Shown here: positions 18,102-26,689 of the stretch, one piece after another
Position numbering within the stretch: the first letter of the stretch is position 1
How the letters are laid out: each line of letters starts with the position of its first letter
Source of the DNA: Bacteroidales bacterium UBA2714
Lineage (GTDB): Bacteria; Bacteroidota; Bacteroidia; Bacteroidales; P3
DNA: 39,597 nucleotides
Reading direction: 5' to 3'
NCBI GenBank assembly: GCA_002354035.1
Contig: DEKU01000064.1
Location: 1 to 39,597, forward strand
Made by a program: the position numbers and the translations under genes
The notes under the pieces: model-generated
Database searches by the model: none
Seen by the model: the letters and a program-made list of their open reading frames with translations, nothing else
Told to the model about the DNA's origin: nothing

Positions 18102-19892
18102 TCACATACGCTCCGGCACCTCAATGCCGAGAATGCGCATCGTGTTCTTCAACGAAAGCGCCACCAGAGAGCAAAGCTTCACCCTCCACATGCGCAAGTT
18201 CTCATCCGTCTCCCGCAAGATTGGGGTGTCCTGATAAAAACTGTTGAAACTCTTGGCCAAGTCGAAAGCGTAGTTGGCCACCATGGCGGGACTATAATTG
18301 GCCGCAGCCGAGGCCACGATGGAAGGCAAGTCGTGCAGACACTTCACCACCGCGCGTTCCTTCTCCGTAAGTGCCACCGGCGACGCCAGTGCCGCCTCGG
18401 GCTGCACACCCTGCTCTGCCGCCTTGCGCACAATGCTGCGTATGCGGGCATGGGTATACTGGATAAACGGACCCGTGTTGCCATTGAAGTCGATACTCTC
18501 AGCCGGGTTGAACAGCATGTTCTTGGTGGGATCCACCTTCAAGATAAAATATTTCAAGGCACCCAACGCCAGCATGTGGTACAAGTCCTTCTGCTGCTCA
18601 GGCGTCATGTCATCGTTCTTGCCGTGGTCGCGGCACATTTCCTCGGCCGTCACCTCCATCTCGGCTATCAGGTCGTCGGCATCCACCACCGTGCCCTCAC
18701 GCGACTTCATCTTGCCATTGGGCAGCTCCACCATGCCATACGACAGGTGGTAAACCTTGTCGGCCCAGTCGAAGCCCAGTTTGCCGAGTATCAGCTTCAG
18801 CACCTTGAAATGGTAGTCCTGCTCATTGCCCACCACATAGATGAGCCGTTCGGCGCCGAAATCATTGTGGCGCAGCAAGGCTGTGCCCAAGTCCTGCGTC
18901 ATGTAGACCGAGGTGCCGTCCTTGCGGAGCAGCAGCTTCTGGTCCAAGCCGTCGGCCGTCAGGTCACACCACACCGAGCCGTCCTCCTTGCGGAACAGCA
19001 CACCCATATCCAGACCCTTCTGCACCAACTCCTTGCCCAGCAGATATGTGTTCGACTCATAGTACACCTTGTCAAAACCGACACCCATCTTGCGATATGT
19101 CTCGTCAAATCCGGCATACACCCATCCGTTCATCCGGGTCCAGAGGTCGCGGATTTCCTTGTCACCCTCCTCCCAGCGTTTCAGCATCTGTTGTGCCTCC
19201 ACCATCAGCGGAGCCTGTTTCTTAGCCTCCTCCTCGTCCATACCCTGCGCCACCAGCTGGCTCACTTCCTCCTTATAATGCTTGTCGAATTCCACATAGT
19301 ACTTACCCACCAGGTGGTCACCCTTCATGCCGCTGCTCTCAGGGGTCTCGCCGTTGCCATAGCGCAACCAAGCAAGCATCGACTTGCAAATATGTATGCC
19401 GCGGTCGTTCACCAAGTTCACCTTCTTCACATTGGCGCCATTGGCAGCCAGCAATTCACTCACCGACCACCCCAACAGATTGTTGCGTATATGGCCCAGA
19501 TGCAAGGGCTTGTTGGTGTTGGGCGACGAATACTCCACCACCACGGGCTTCTCCTGCGGGTCGGCCTGCTTCAGGCCGTAGCAGCTGTCCGACACCTTGG
19601 TCGACACAAAGTCCTCCCAATAGCGGTCGGACACCACAAAGTTCAAGAAACCTTTAATAACGTTATAGTCGGCCACCTCGTCCACGGCTTCCTTCACCGC
19701 CGCTCCCAGCTCGCCGGCCAGTTGCTCCGGCGACTTGCGCGCCTGTTTCACATAAGGGAAAACCACTACAGTATAGTCGCCCGCAAACTCCTTTTTCGTA
19801 GCCTGCAGCACCACACTCTCAGGTGCCACATCCATACCGTAGAGCTGCTTCAGGGCATCGGCCACAGCCTTTTGAAGATTCGTCTCTATCAT
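18102..19892 (-). CDS. argS: Arginyl-tRNA synthetase
   Basis: Class Ia synthetase charging tRNA-Arg, 597 residues from the start at 19892 (MIETNLQ). The in-frame Met at 19940 overlaps the promoter region and is rejected. The N-terminal Add1 domain is followed by the HIGH-type motif HLGH (residues 131-134, within SSPNTNKPLHLGHIRNN) and the degenerate KMSKS-like motif MKSREG typical of ArgRS. The C-terminal DALR anticodon-binding domain ends MRILGIEVPERM, the usual terminal motif. It leads the argS-thioesterase-protease operon and is divergent from hppA. Confidence 0.97.
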   Translation of the reverse strand: MIETNLQKAVADALKQLYGMDVAPESVVLQATKKEFAGDYTVVVFPYVKQARKSPEQLAGELGAAVKEAVDEVADYNVIKGFLNFVVSDRYWEDFVSTKVSDSCYGLKQADPQEKPVVVEYSSPNTNKPLHLGHIRNNLLGWSVSELLAANGANVKKVNLVNDRGIHICKSMLAWLRYGNGETPESSGMKGDHLVGKYYVEFDKHYKEEVSQLVAQGMDEEEAKKQAPLMVEAQQMLKRWEEGDKEIRDLWTRMNGWVYAGFDETYRKMGVGFDKVYYESNTYLLGKELVQKGLDMGVLFRKEDGSVWCDLTADGLDQKLLLRKDGTSVYMTQDLGTALLRHNDFGAERLIYVVGNEQDYHFKVLKLILGKLGFDWADKVYHLSYGMVELPNGKMKSREGTVVDADDLIAEMEVTAEEMCRDHGKNDDMTPEQQKDLYHMLALGALKYFILKVDPTKNMLFNPAESIDFNGNTGPFIQYTHARIRSIVRKAAEQGVQPEAALASPVALTEKERAVVKCLHDLPSIVASAAANYSPAMVANYAFDLAKSFNSFYQDTPILRETDENLRMWRVKLCSLVALSLKNTMRILGIEVPERM

Positions 19893-19929
19893 AATCTTTT
19901 CAGTCTTTTCAGTGTAATAAATCAGATTG

Positions 19930-19937
19930 CAAAAATA
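19930..19937 (-). promoter_or_regulatory. Putative -7 box of the argS operon
   Basis: The minus strand reads TATTTTTGCAA, matching TAnnTTTG, about 38 nt upstream of the argS start at 19892. It is back to back with the hppA promoter, and the two -33 regions would interleave. Confidence 0.55.
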
Positions 19938-19946
19938 CAATTTTTT

Positions 19947-19976
19947 TTTGTATCATTGGGAAAATTAGTATCTTTG
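19947..19976 (+). promoter_or_regulatory. Putative promoter of hppA
   Basis: TTTG at 19947-19950 and TATCTTTG at 19969-19976 form a -33/-7 pair with 18 bp between them, close to the Bacteroidetes consensus. The predicted transcript starts about 35 nt before the hppA ATG at 20019. Confidence 0.65.
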
Positions 19977-20018
19977 TATCACAAATAAAACACCTATCAT
20001 TAATAAATAAATCTGTCT

Positions 20019-22418
20019 ATGAAAAAATTAGCTACTACTCTGGCTTCCCTTGCGCTCCCTGTTTTTGCCTCTGCAAGCGAAGCGGATTTGGAAATGCCCA
20101 AAGGCTTTGCACACAATCCCGACACCCAAATTCTCTATTGGGGATTCCTCATTGTAGTGCTTGGCCTGCTCTTCGGCATTTGGCAATTCCTCAAGGTACG
20201 TCGCCTCAAGGCCCACAAATCCATGCTCGAAATCGGCGACGTGATTTTTAAGACCTGCTCCACCTACCTCAAGCAGCAAGGCAAATTCCTCATAGTGCTG
20301 TTCCTCTTCATCGGGGCAGCCATCGCTCTCTACTTCGGTGTGCTCAGCCACATGTCGGCCGGAGCCGTGTGCCTGGTGCTGGCCTGGACCGTCATCGGCA
20401 TCCTCGGTTCCTACGGCGTGGCCTGGTTCGGCGTCCGCATGAACACCTACGCCAACAGCCGCATGGCCTTCGCCTCCCTGCGCCGCAAACCCCTCGACCT
20501 CCTCAACATCCCCCTGCGTGCCGGCATGAGCATCGGCATCGTCCTCATCTGCATCGAGCTCGTCCTCATGCTTGTCATCCTCCTCTTCATGCCCGAGCAC
20601 CTGGCTGGCAGCTGCTTCATCGGCTTCGCCATCGGCGAAAGCCTGGGCGCCAGCGCCCTCCGAATAGCCGGCGGCATCTTCACCAAAATAGCCGACATCG
20701 GAAGCGACCTCATGAAAGTGGTCTTCAAAATCGGCGAGGACGACCCCCGCAACCCCGGCGTCATAGCCGACTGCACGGGCGACAACGCGGGTGACAGCAT
20801 CGGACCCACCGCCGACGGTTTCGAGACCTACGGCGTCACCGGCGTGGCCCTCGTCAGCTTCATTCTTCTGGCCGTGCCGCCCGAATACCAAGTGCGCCTC
20901 CTGGTATGGATCTTCGTCATGCGCATCCTCGGCATCGTGGCATCCGTGCTGGCCTACTACATCAACGGCGCCCTGGCCAAAGCCCGCTACGGCCGCTCCG
21001 ACGACCTCAACTTCGAAAAACCCCTCACCAGCCTCGTCTGGCTCACCTCGCTCCTCAGCATCGCCGGCACCTTCCTCGCCAGCTACTACCTCCTCGGCCC
21101 CCTCGGCAACAACTATTGGCTTGCCCTGGCCGTAATCATCAGCTGCGGCACCCTCGGCGCTGCCCTCATCCCCGAATTCACCAAATTCTTCACCTCCCCC
21201 ACCTCCAAGCACGTCAAGGAAGTGGTCCGCGCATCCGAACAGGGCGGAGCCTCGCTCAACATCCTCTCCGGCATCGTGGCCGGCAACATGGGCGCCTTCT
21301 GGACCGGGCTGGTGTTCGTCGTGCTCATGATCATAGCCTACATGACCTCCTCCGCCTTCAACCTCGCCCCCATCTTCGGCGACTACTACTCCATCTTCGC
21401 CTTCGGCCTCGTGGCCTTCGGCATGCTCGGCATGGGCCCCGTCACCATAGCCGTCGACAGCTACGGCCCCGTCACCGACAACGCCCAGAGCGTCTACGAA
21501 CTCTCCCTCATCGAGGACGACAAAGAAAAAGCCACCAACGAAATCAAACAGCAATTCGGCTTCAACCCCGACTTCGAGAAAGCCAAATACTACCTCGAAG
21601 CCAACGACGGCGCGGGCAACACCTTCAAGGCCACGGCCAAACCCGTCCTCATAGGCACCGCCGTCGTGGGCGCCACCACCATGATCTTCTCCCTCATCCT
21701 GCTCATCCAGAAAACCCTCGGCATCGAGCCTGCCTCCATCCTCAACCTCCTCAACCCCTACTCCATCATCGGCTTCATCCTTGGCGGCTGCGTCATCTAC
21801 TGGTTCACCGGCGCCTCCATGCAGGCCGTCACCACCGGCGCCAACCGTGCCGTACAATATATTGAGAACAACATCAAACTCGACGCCAACGCACCAAAAA
21901 AGGCCGACGCCGAGAAGAGCCAGGAAGTGGTCAAGATCTGCACCAACTACGCACAACGAGGCATGATCAACATCTTCATCGCCATCTTCTGTTTCGCGCT
22001 GGCCTTTGCCTGCTTCTCCTCGCCCGACAGCATCGGCGGCCAGAACGCCGTGTGCCTCTTCATCAGCTACCTCATCAGCATCGCCGTCTTCGGCCTGTTC
22101 CAAGCCGTCTACATGGCCAACGCCGGCGGCGCATGGGACAACAGCAAGAAAGTGGTCGAAGTGGACATGCAAGCCAAAGGCACCCCCCTGCACGACGCCT
22201 CCGTGGTGGGCGACACCGTGGGCGACCCCTTCAAGGACACCTCCTCCGTGGCCCTCAACCCCATCATCAAGTTCACCACCCTCTTCGGCGTGCTGGCCAT
22301 GGAGATTGCCATCAGCGAAGGTTTCCGCCACATAGCCCCCTGGGTGGGACTTGTGTTCCTGGCCGTGGCCATCGTCTTCGCCTACCGCTCCTTCTACCAC
22401 ATGCGCATCGACAAATAA
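20019..22418 (+). CDS. hppA: Membrane-bound ion-pumping pyrophosphatase
   Basis: Integral membrane enzyme of 799 residues that couples pyrophosphate hydrolysis to H+ and/or Na+ export, with about 16 membrane spans. Substrate motifs are present: GGIFTKIADIGSDL followed by EDDPRNPGVIADCTGDNAGD, and near the C-terminus ANAGGAWDNSKK and VVGDTVGDPFKDTSS. The loop motif reads GNTFKA; the fifth position is Ala (GNTTAA) in K+-dependent and Lys (GNTTKA) in K+-independent families, so Lys suggests K+ independence, though divergent Bacteroidetes enzymes may not obey the rule. Ion specificity cannot be settled here. The gene stands alone, with its own promoter and terminator, and has very strong C-ending codon bias. 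Confidence 0.96.
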   Translation: MKKLATTLASLALPVFASASEADLEMPKGFAHNPDTQILYWGFLIVVLGLLFGIWQFLKVRRLKAHKSMLEIGDVIFKTCSTYLKQQGKFLIVLFLFIGAAIALYFGVLSHMSAGAVCLVLAWTVIGILGSYGVAWFGVRMNTYANSRMAFASLRRKPLDLLNIPLRAGMSIGIVLICIELVLMLVILLFMPEHLAGSCFIGFAIGESLGASALRIAGGIFTKIADIGSDLMKVVFKIGEDDPRNPGVIADCTGDNAGDSIGPTADGFETYGVTGVALVSFILLAVPPEYQVRLLVWIFVMRILGIVASVLAYYINGALAKARYGRSDDLNFEKPLTSLVWLTSLLSIAGTFLASYYLLGPLGNNYWLALAVIISCGTLGAALIPEFTKFFTSPTSKHVKEVVRASEQGGASLNILSGIVAGNMGAFWTGLVFVVLMIIAYMTSSAFNLAPIFGDYYSIFAFGLVAFGMLGMGPVTIAVDSYGPVTDNAQSVYELSLIEDDKEKATNEIKQQFGFNPDFEKAKYYLEANDGAGNTFKATAKPVLIGTAVVGATTMIFSLILLIQKTLGIEPASILNLLNPYSIIGFILGGCVIYWFTGASMQAVTTGANRAVQYIENNIKLDANAPKKADAEKSQEVVKICTNYAQRGMINIFIAIFCFALAFACFSSPDSIGGQNAVCLFISYLISIAVFGLFQAVYMANAGGAWDNSKKVVEVDMQAKGTPLHDASVVGDTVGDPFKDTSSVALNPIIKFTTLFGVLAMEIAISEGFRHIAPWVGLVFLAVAIVFAYRSFYHMRIDK

Positions 22419-22440
22419 CGAGCCACCCTATACCCTTTCC

Positions 22441-22474
22441 CGCCGGGTGCCCCACCGCAGTGGAGCACCCGGCG
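22441..22474 (+). terminator. Hairpin terminator after hppA
   Basis: A perfect 10-bp stem (CGCCGGGTGC at 22441-22450 with its complement at 22465-22474), extended by an inner CCAC/GTGG pairing, starts 22 nt after the hppA stop. The following tract (TCGTTTGTCC) is only weakly T-rich. Confidence 0.7.
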
Positions 22475-22500
22475 TCGTTTGTCCCCAGCCACGCCACATT

Positions 22501-22578
22501 GTTTCTATTTACACACTATGTATTTTCTTGTTCTCCTCTATATTATTTCTAAACAAGAAAAGAAATAGGGTGTATATG
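22501..22578. repeat. Imperfect inverted repeat related to the 8962 tandem repeat
   Basis: The left arm (TTTACACACTATGTATTTTC then TTG, ending at 22530) is mirrored by a right arm (22554-22578) whose reverse complement reads ATATACACCCTATTTC then TTTTCTTG. TTTTCTTG at 22523-22530 and CAAGAAAA at 22554-22561 pair perfectly. The left arm also shares TTGTTTCTATTTA-ACACT with the repeat after the PorE-like gene. The rest of the 358-bp gap up to 22777 holds only the hppA terminator and no convincing gene. Confidence 0.55.
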
Positions 22579-22776
22579 GATACAAAAAAGCAGCCAAGTG
22601 GGGGACCGACAGCCCCTCCGGCAGGCTCCAGCAGCCCACTCTAATCATAAAAAGATATAAAAAACGGTCACAAAACCCTTTTTCCATGTCTTCAGGAAAG
22701 ACACTTCACAATATAAATATATATATTGCGTTACGGAAAAATATCAGCAATACGAACTAAAAACAGTTTCAACAGA

Positions 22777-25125
22777 ATGAAGCAAAGATTGACGCGCGCA
22801 GCAATACTGGTTGCCATGACACTAAGCCTTGCAGGAACTGCCAAAGCGCAATGTCCTACCATCACAGTGGATGCAAAATACGACCATGAGCTGTCGCCCA
22901 CATGTGTCGCTAACGGATGGGACACCGTGGTGGACTGCAGAAACAGAAGCCTTGTGCTGCACTGCACATCGTTCATCACCACACAGCATTTCAATGGAAT
23001 GTACACAGTCGAGTCGATACCCTACAATCCGGTCGACCCCACGTTCCATGCCGGTACCCGCCTCAACGTTTCGGAAGATGACCAATGGGAAAGTACCATG
23101 ATTTCATTCCCCTTCACATTCATGTTCTTCGGCGTCCCCTACACCCAGGCCAACGTAGGTTCGAACGGGCTGGTGTCGTTCAACTCGACCCAGGCTGGCA
23201 CTTACTGCGACTACCAGTACAGCATTCCCATCCCCCGTGCTGATTTCAGCACTTCCCACAACACGTCGAAGAATGCCATCTACGGGGTGTATGAAGACAT
23301 CGACCCCCGTGGCTTGACGGCAACGCAGGGCATGTTCCGCTATGTGGGCGGCGAGTATCCCTGCCGCCACCTCTGCGCCAGCGTCAACGAGGTGCCGCTC
23401 TTCCTATACAGCAACAACCTCAACAACCGCTGCACATACCAGATTGTATGTTATGAGGGGACGAACATCATCGAGGTGCATATCAAACACCGAGCCTGCT
23501 GCTCTTCCACCAACGGCGGCAAAGGCATAGTCGGCATTCAGAACGCCACCGGCCAGACCCAAGAGAGCCACTATCATCAATTCGACTACTTAGGTCAGCC
23601 CTCCTATTATATCCTGCCCAACTCGCCCGGGGCTTTTGTGGCTCCGGACCGCGGCAACCAAACCGGCGGATGGACAGACACCGTGTCCTACGAGGCTTGG
23701 CGATTCACCCCCCAGGGCGAGACCGTCAGCAATACCAGCTGGTGGCGCCTGATTGAGGATGCCAACGGCAATATCATCGACTCGGTGGAATTCACCTCCG
23801 ACCCCGCTGACACCAACGGCTCATATCTCGACCCAGAACACACCACCGTGCGCGTCACCCCCACCCGGACTACCCGCTATATGGTGAAATGCGCCTATCA
23901 GGGTGCCAATGGTTACTGGTATGGTCTGGACGCCAACAGTATGCGCGACACCATCACCGTCGGCATGGACACCTCGCGCCAAATGAGCATCGTGGCAGAG
24001 CATGAAGAGATTTGCGAAGGCGAGCGCACTTCGGTCCACCTGGAATACCCCTCGTCGCAGACCCTCGATTCATGCGGCTGGAGCGCCGTCAAGGAAATCA
24101 ATGGCGAGACCACCGTTATGCCCACCAGCGCCTATACGGCCACCGGCACCTTCATGACCCTCAACGACCAGACCGGCCTGATGACCGAAAACAAGATCGA
24201 CTCCACTTGGATTTATTGCACCGCCTCCTTCGCCAACGGCTGCAACAACTACGACAGCATTTTGATTACCACCTATCCCAACTATCAGTTCTACGACACT
24301 GCCGGTATCTGCCGTGGCGACTCCTACACATGGAACGGGATGACTTTCCGCAACCCGGTGGACACAAGCAAGCACTACTACTCCGTCACCGAGTGCGACA
24401 GCACCCGCTATCTGCACCTTGAGGTGTCGGACCTGAGTTACAACACCGACTATGTTACCGACTGCAAGCCCCACACCTGGCTCAACGGCCGCACCTATAG
24501 CCAAGACAACGACGATACTCGCGCGCAGGACACTGTGGTGCTGAAAAACAAATGGGGCTGCGACAGTATTGTTTCGCTCGACTTTACCTTCGTGCCCATG
24601 AAAGCCATCATCGGCCATAGCCCTGAGGTGGCCACCATCGACGAGCTTACTATTGACCTCACCGACCTCAGCTATGGCCACGACAGCCGTTTATGGATGC
24701 TGCCCTATGAGCGCACCAGCACCGAACCCCAGACCAGTGTCATTTTCCCGCTGAGCGGGGTGGACAGCATCGATGTGCGTCTGGCTGTGCATAACGACTA
24801 CGGTTGCGATGACACCGCCGAGGTGGTCATCCCGCTGCACCGTATCTCCGAGTTTGTGCCCAATGTGTTCACCCCCGGCAAGGAGGATAACAACCGCTTT
24901 ATGCCCTATATCCAAGGTAATGTGACAACGGTATACTGCTGGATTTACAACCGGCGCGGGCAGCAAGTGGCCTACTTCGAATGTCCTGGAGGCTACTGGG
25001 ATGGCAACGACCTCGAAGGTAGACCCTGCGAACAAGGCACGTATGTCTACATTATGCGCTACCGCAATTCGCTTGAACCCCTCATGACTCAGGAACTGAA
25101 GGGGACGATAACCCTGATAAGATAA
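22777..25125 (+). CDS. T9SS type B cargo protein (gliding-motility-associated C-terminal domain)
   Basis: About 782 residues, predicted to be secreted through the type IX system. The start at 22777 (MKQRLTRAA) gives a signal peptide ending KAQC; the in-frame Met at 22726 adds 17 residues and is less likely. Residues about 95-250 form a beta-sandwich with FPFTFMFFGVPY and VGSNGLVSFN, a pattern common in Bacteroidetes surface proteins. Ig-like segments follow, including a pair of CDS-containing repeats (TECDSTRYLHLEV, then WGCDSIVSLDF). From about residue 693, VPNVFTPGKEDNNRF to the end (YNRRGQQV, GTYVYIMRY, KGTITLIR) is the CHU_C-like type B sorting domain. It is first in a plus-strand run with asd, gldH and uvrC. 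No enzymatic domain is recognised. Confidence 0.88.
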   Translation: MKQRLTRAAILVAMTLSLAGTAKAQCPTITVDAKYDHELSPTCVANGWDTVVDCRNRSLVLHCTSFITTQHFNGMYTVESIPYNPVDPTFHAGTRLNVSEDDQWESTMISFPFTFMFFGVPYTQANVGSNGLVSFNSTQAGTYCDYQYSIPIPRADFSTSHNTSKNAIYGVYEDIDPRGLTATQGMFRYVGGEYPCRHLCASVNEVPLFLYSNNLNNRCTYQIVCYEGTNIIEVHIKHRACCSSTNGGKGIVGIQNATGQTQESHYHQFDYLGQPSYYILPNSPGAFVAPDRGNQTGGWTDTVSYEAWRFTPQGETVSNTSWWRLIEDANGNIIDSVEFTSDPADTNGSYLDPEHTTVRVTPTRTTRYMVKCAYQGANGYWYGLDANSMRDTITVGMDTSRQMSIVAEHEEICEGERTSVHLEYPSSQTLDSCGWSAVKEINGETTVMPTSAYTATGTFMTLNDQTGLMTENKIDSTWIYCTASFANGCNNYDSILITTYPNYQFYDTAGICRGDSYTWNGMTFRNPVDTSKHYYSVTECDSTRYLHLEVSDLSYNTDYVTDCKPHTWLNGRTYSQDNDDTRAQDTVVLKNKWGCDSIVSLDFTFVPMKAIIGHSPEVATIDELTIDLTDLSYGHDSRLWMLPYERTSTEPQTSVIFPLSGVDSIDVRLAVHNDYGCDDTAEVVIPLHRISEFVPNVFTPGKEDNNRFMPYIQGNVTTVYCWIYNRRGQQVAYFECPGGYWDGNDLEGRPCEQGTYVYIMRYRNSLEPLMTQELKGTITLIR

Positions 25126-25142
25126 CTAAAAGCTCTATCTAT

Positions 25143-26186
25143 ATGAAAATAGCTGTGGTGGGAGCCACCGGACTGGTGGGTGGCGTGATGCTGCAAGTGC
25201 TGCAGGAACGTGGATTCGCCCAATGTGAAGTGCTGGCAGTGGCTTCCTCTAAATCCGTCGGAAAAGAGATAGATTTTGCGGGCCGCAAACTGACGGTGAT
25301 GAGCGTCGACGACGCCATCGAGGCCCGACCCGACTATGCCGTTTTCTCGGCCGGGGCTTCTACCTCTCGCCAATATGCACCGCGCTTTGCAGCGGTGGGT
25401 TGCACGGTGATTGACAACTCGTCGTGCTGGCGTATGAACGCTGAGGTGCCGCTGGTAGTGCCCGAAATCAATATGGACACGGTGACACCCTCGTCACGCA
25501 TCATTGCCAACCCCAACTGCTCCACCATACAGCTGGTGCTGGCCCTCTCGCGGCTGCACGAGCGCTACCGCATCCGCCGCCTGGTGGTCTCCACTTATCA
25601 AAGCATCACCGGCACCGGCATTAAGGCCGTCCGCCAGTTAGAAACCGAGGAGAACTATTTCTTCAACCACCACTCCGACTGCTCGCATCTGCGCCAAAGC
25701 ATCGAAGAGGACCCCCAGGCTGACTACGACCCCGCCTATCCCAACCAGATATTCCGCAACCTCTTCCCCCACGGCGGCGATTTCCTGCCCGACGGCTACA
25801 CCACCGAGGAGGAGAAACTGGTCAACGAGACCCGCAAGATATTGCGCTCGCCCGACATCATGGTGTCGGCCACCGTGGCCCGTGTACCCGTAGTGGGCGG
25901 CCACAGCGAGAGCGCCAACATCGAGTTCCACGAAGAGTTCGACATCGACGAGGTGAACCGTCTGCTGGCCTCCACTCCCGGCGTGATACTCTGCGACGAC
26001 CCTTCGCACAACCTCTACCCCACCCCCGTCATGGCTCACCACCGCGACGAGGTGTTTGTGGGCCGTGTGCGCCGCGACCCCTCTCAGCCCCGCACCCTCA
26101 ACCTATGGGTGGTGGCCGACAACCTGCGCAAAGGTGCCGCCACCAACGCCATTCAAATCCTCCAGTCTCTCACCAACAAACAATAG
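25143..26186 (+). CDS. asd: Aspartate-semialdehyde dehydrogenase
   Basis: NADPH-dependent reduction of aspartyl phosphate to aspartate semialdehyde, the branch-point step to lysine/diaminopimelate, threonine and methionine. 347 residues, normal length. The Rossmann motif GATGLVGG is at residues 7-14. The catalytic Cys is residue 126 in NPNCSTIQ, and the catalytic His is residue 254 in VGGHSES, preceded by Arg247. It starts 17 nt after the T9SS cargo stop and is followed 8 nt later by the gldH-like gene, so it appears to be part of a compact transcription unit. Confidence 0.96.
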   Translation: MKIAVVGATGLVGGVMLQVLQERGFAQCEVLAVASSKSVGKEIDFAGRKLTVMSVDDAIEARPDYAVFSAGASTSRQYAPRFAAVGCTVIDNSSCWRMNAEVPLVVPEINMDTVTPSSRIIANPNCSTIQLVLALSRLHERYRIRRLVVSTYQSITGTGIKAVRQLETEENYFFNHHSDCSHLRQSIEEDPQADYDPAYPNQIFRNLFPHGGDFLPDGYTTEEEKLVNETRKILRSPDIMVSATVARVPVVGGHSESANIEFHEEFDIDEVNRLLASTPGVILCDDPSHNLYPTPVMAHHRDEVFVGRVRRDPSQPRTLNLWVVADNLRKGAATNAIQILQSLTNKQ

Positions 26187-26194
26187 TCAAACAC

Positions 26195-26689
26195 ATGAAG
26201 ATTTCACATATCGCAGCCCTCGGCACCCTGCTCTGCACCGCACTGCTTTGCTCGTGTGCAAACAAGACGCTCCTCGACGAGACGCGCACTTTCCAAAACG
26301 ACACCTGGATGCGGTTCCAGCCCGAGAAATTCCAGGTTGAGGCCCCGAACACTGAAGACTGTTACAACTTCGTGCTCAGCGTGACGGTGGACACCATGCG
26401 CTACCAGCTGCCTTCTGTCCCTGTCACTATCGAGATTGAGAGTCCCTCCACCGAGAAACGCACCCTCTTCAGCACCCTCGTGCTTCGCAATCAGGATGGC
26501 AAATGGCTTGCCCACGCCAACCCCGACGGCACCATGTCCGCCACACAGACCGTGCGCCAGTTCTACTTCTTCAACACCACGGGCACACATACCATCACCA
26601 TCGGACAGCGCACGAACAAATATGAGATTCACGGCATCAAATCCCTCCACCTGAACGTCACAAAAGCCAAACTCGAATACCCCGAGTAG
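26195..26689 (+). CDS. gldH: GldH-type lipoprotein
   Basis: 164 residues from the start at 26195 (MKISHIAALG); the in-frame Met at 26105 lies inside asd. The signal peptide ends in the lipobox LLCSC, with Cys at about residue 19, so it is an envelope lipoprotein. The body fits GldH: an early W-x-x-F segment, a PVTIEIESP strand, the characteristic D-G-K-W-L-A turn, then a predicted amphipathic strand HTITIGQRT and GIKSLHLNV. GldH is required for gliding in Flavobacterium; in non-gliding Bacteroidales its role is unclear, possibly T9SS-linked. Its stop codon is directly followed by the uvrC start. Confidence 0.72.
   Translation: MKISHIAALGTLLCTALLCSCANKTLLDETRTFQNDTWMRFQPEKFQVEAPNTEDCYNFVLSVTVDTMRYQLPSVPVTIEIESPSTEKRTLFSTLVLRNQDGKWLAHANPDGTMSATQTVRQFYFFNTTGTHTITIGQRTNKYEIHGIKSLHLNVTKAKLEYPE

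Noticed and set aside
20028..22400. 790-residue open frame antisense to hppA
   Set aside because: It is a shadow of the strong C-ending codon bias of hppA: Asp/Glu/Gly/His-rich, low complexity, no family features, and fully inside a certain gene.
22577..22645. Short open frame beginning ATGGATACAAAA before the T9SS type B gene
   Set aside because: Only 22 codons, Pro/Ser/Gly-rich, no promoter box at a sensible distance; not supportable as a gene.
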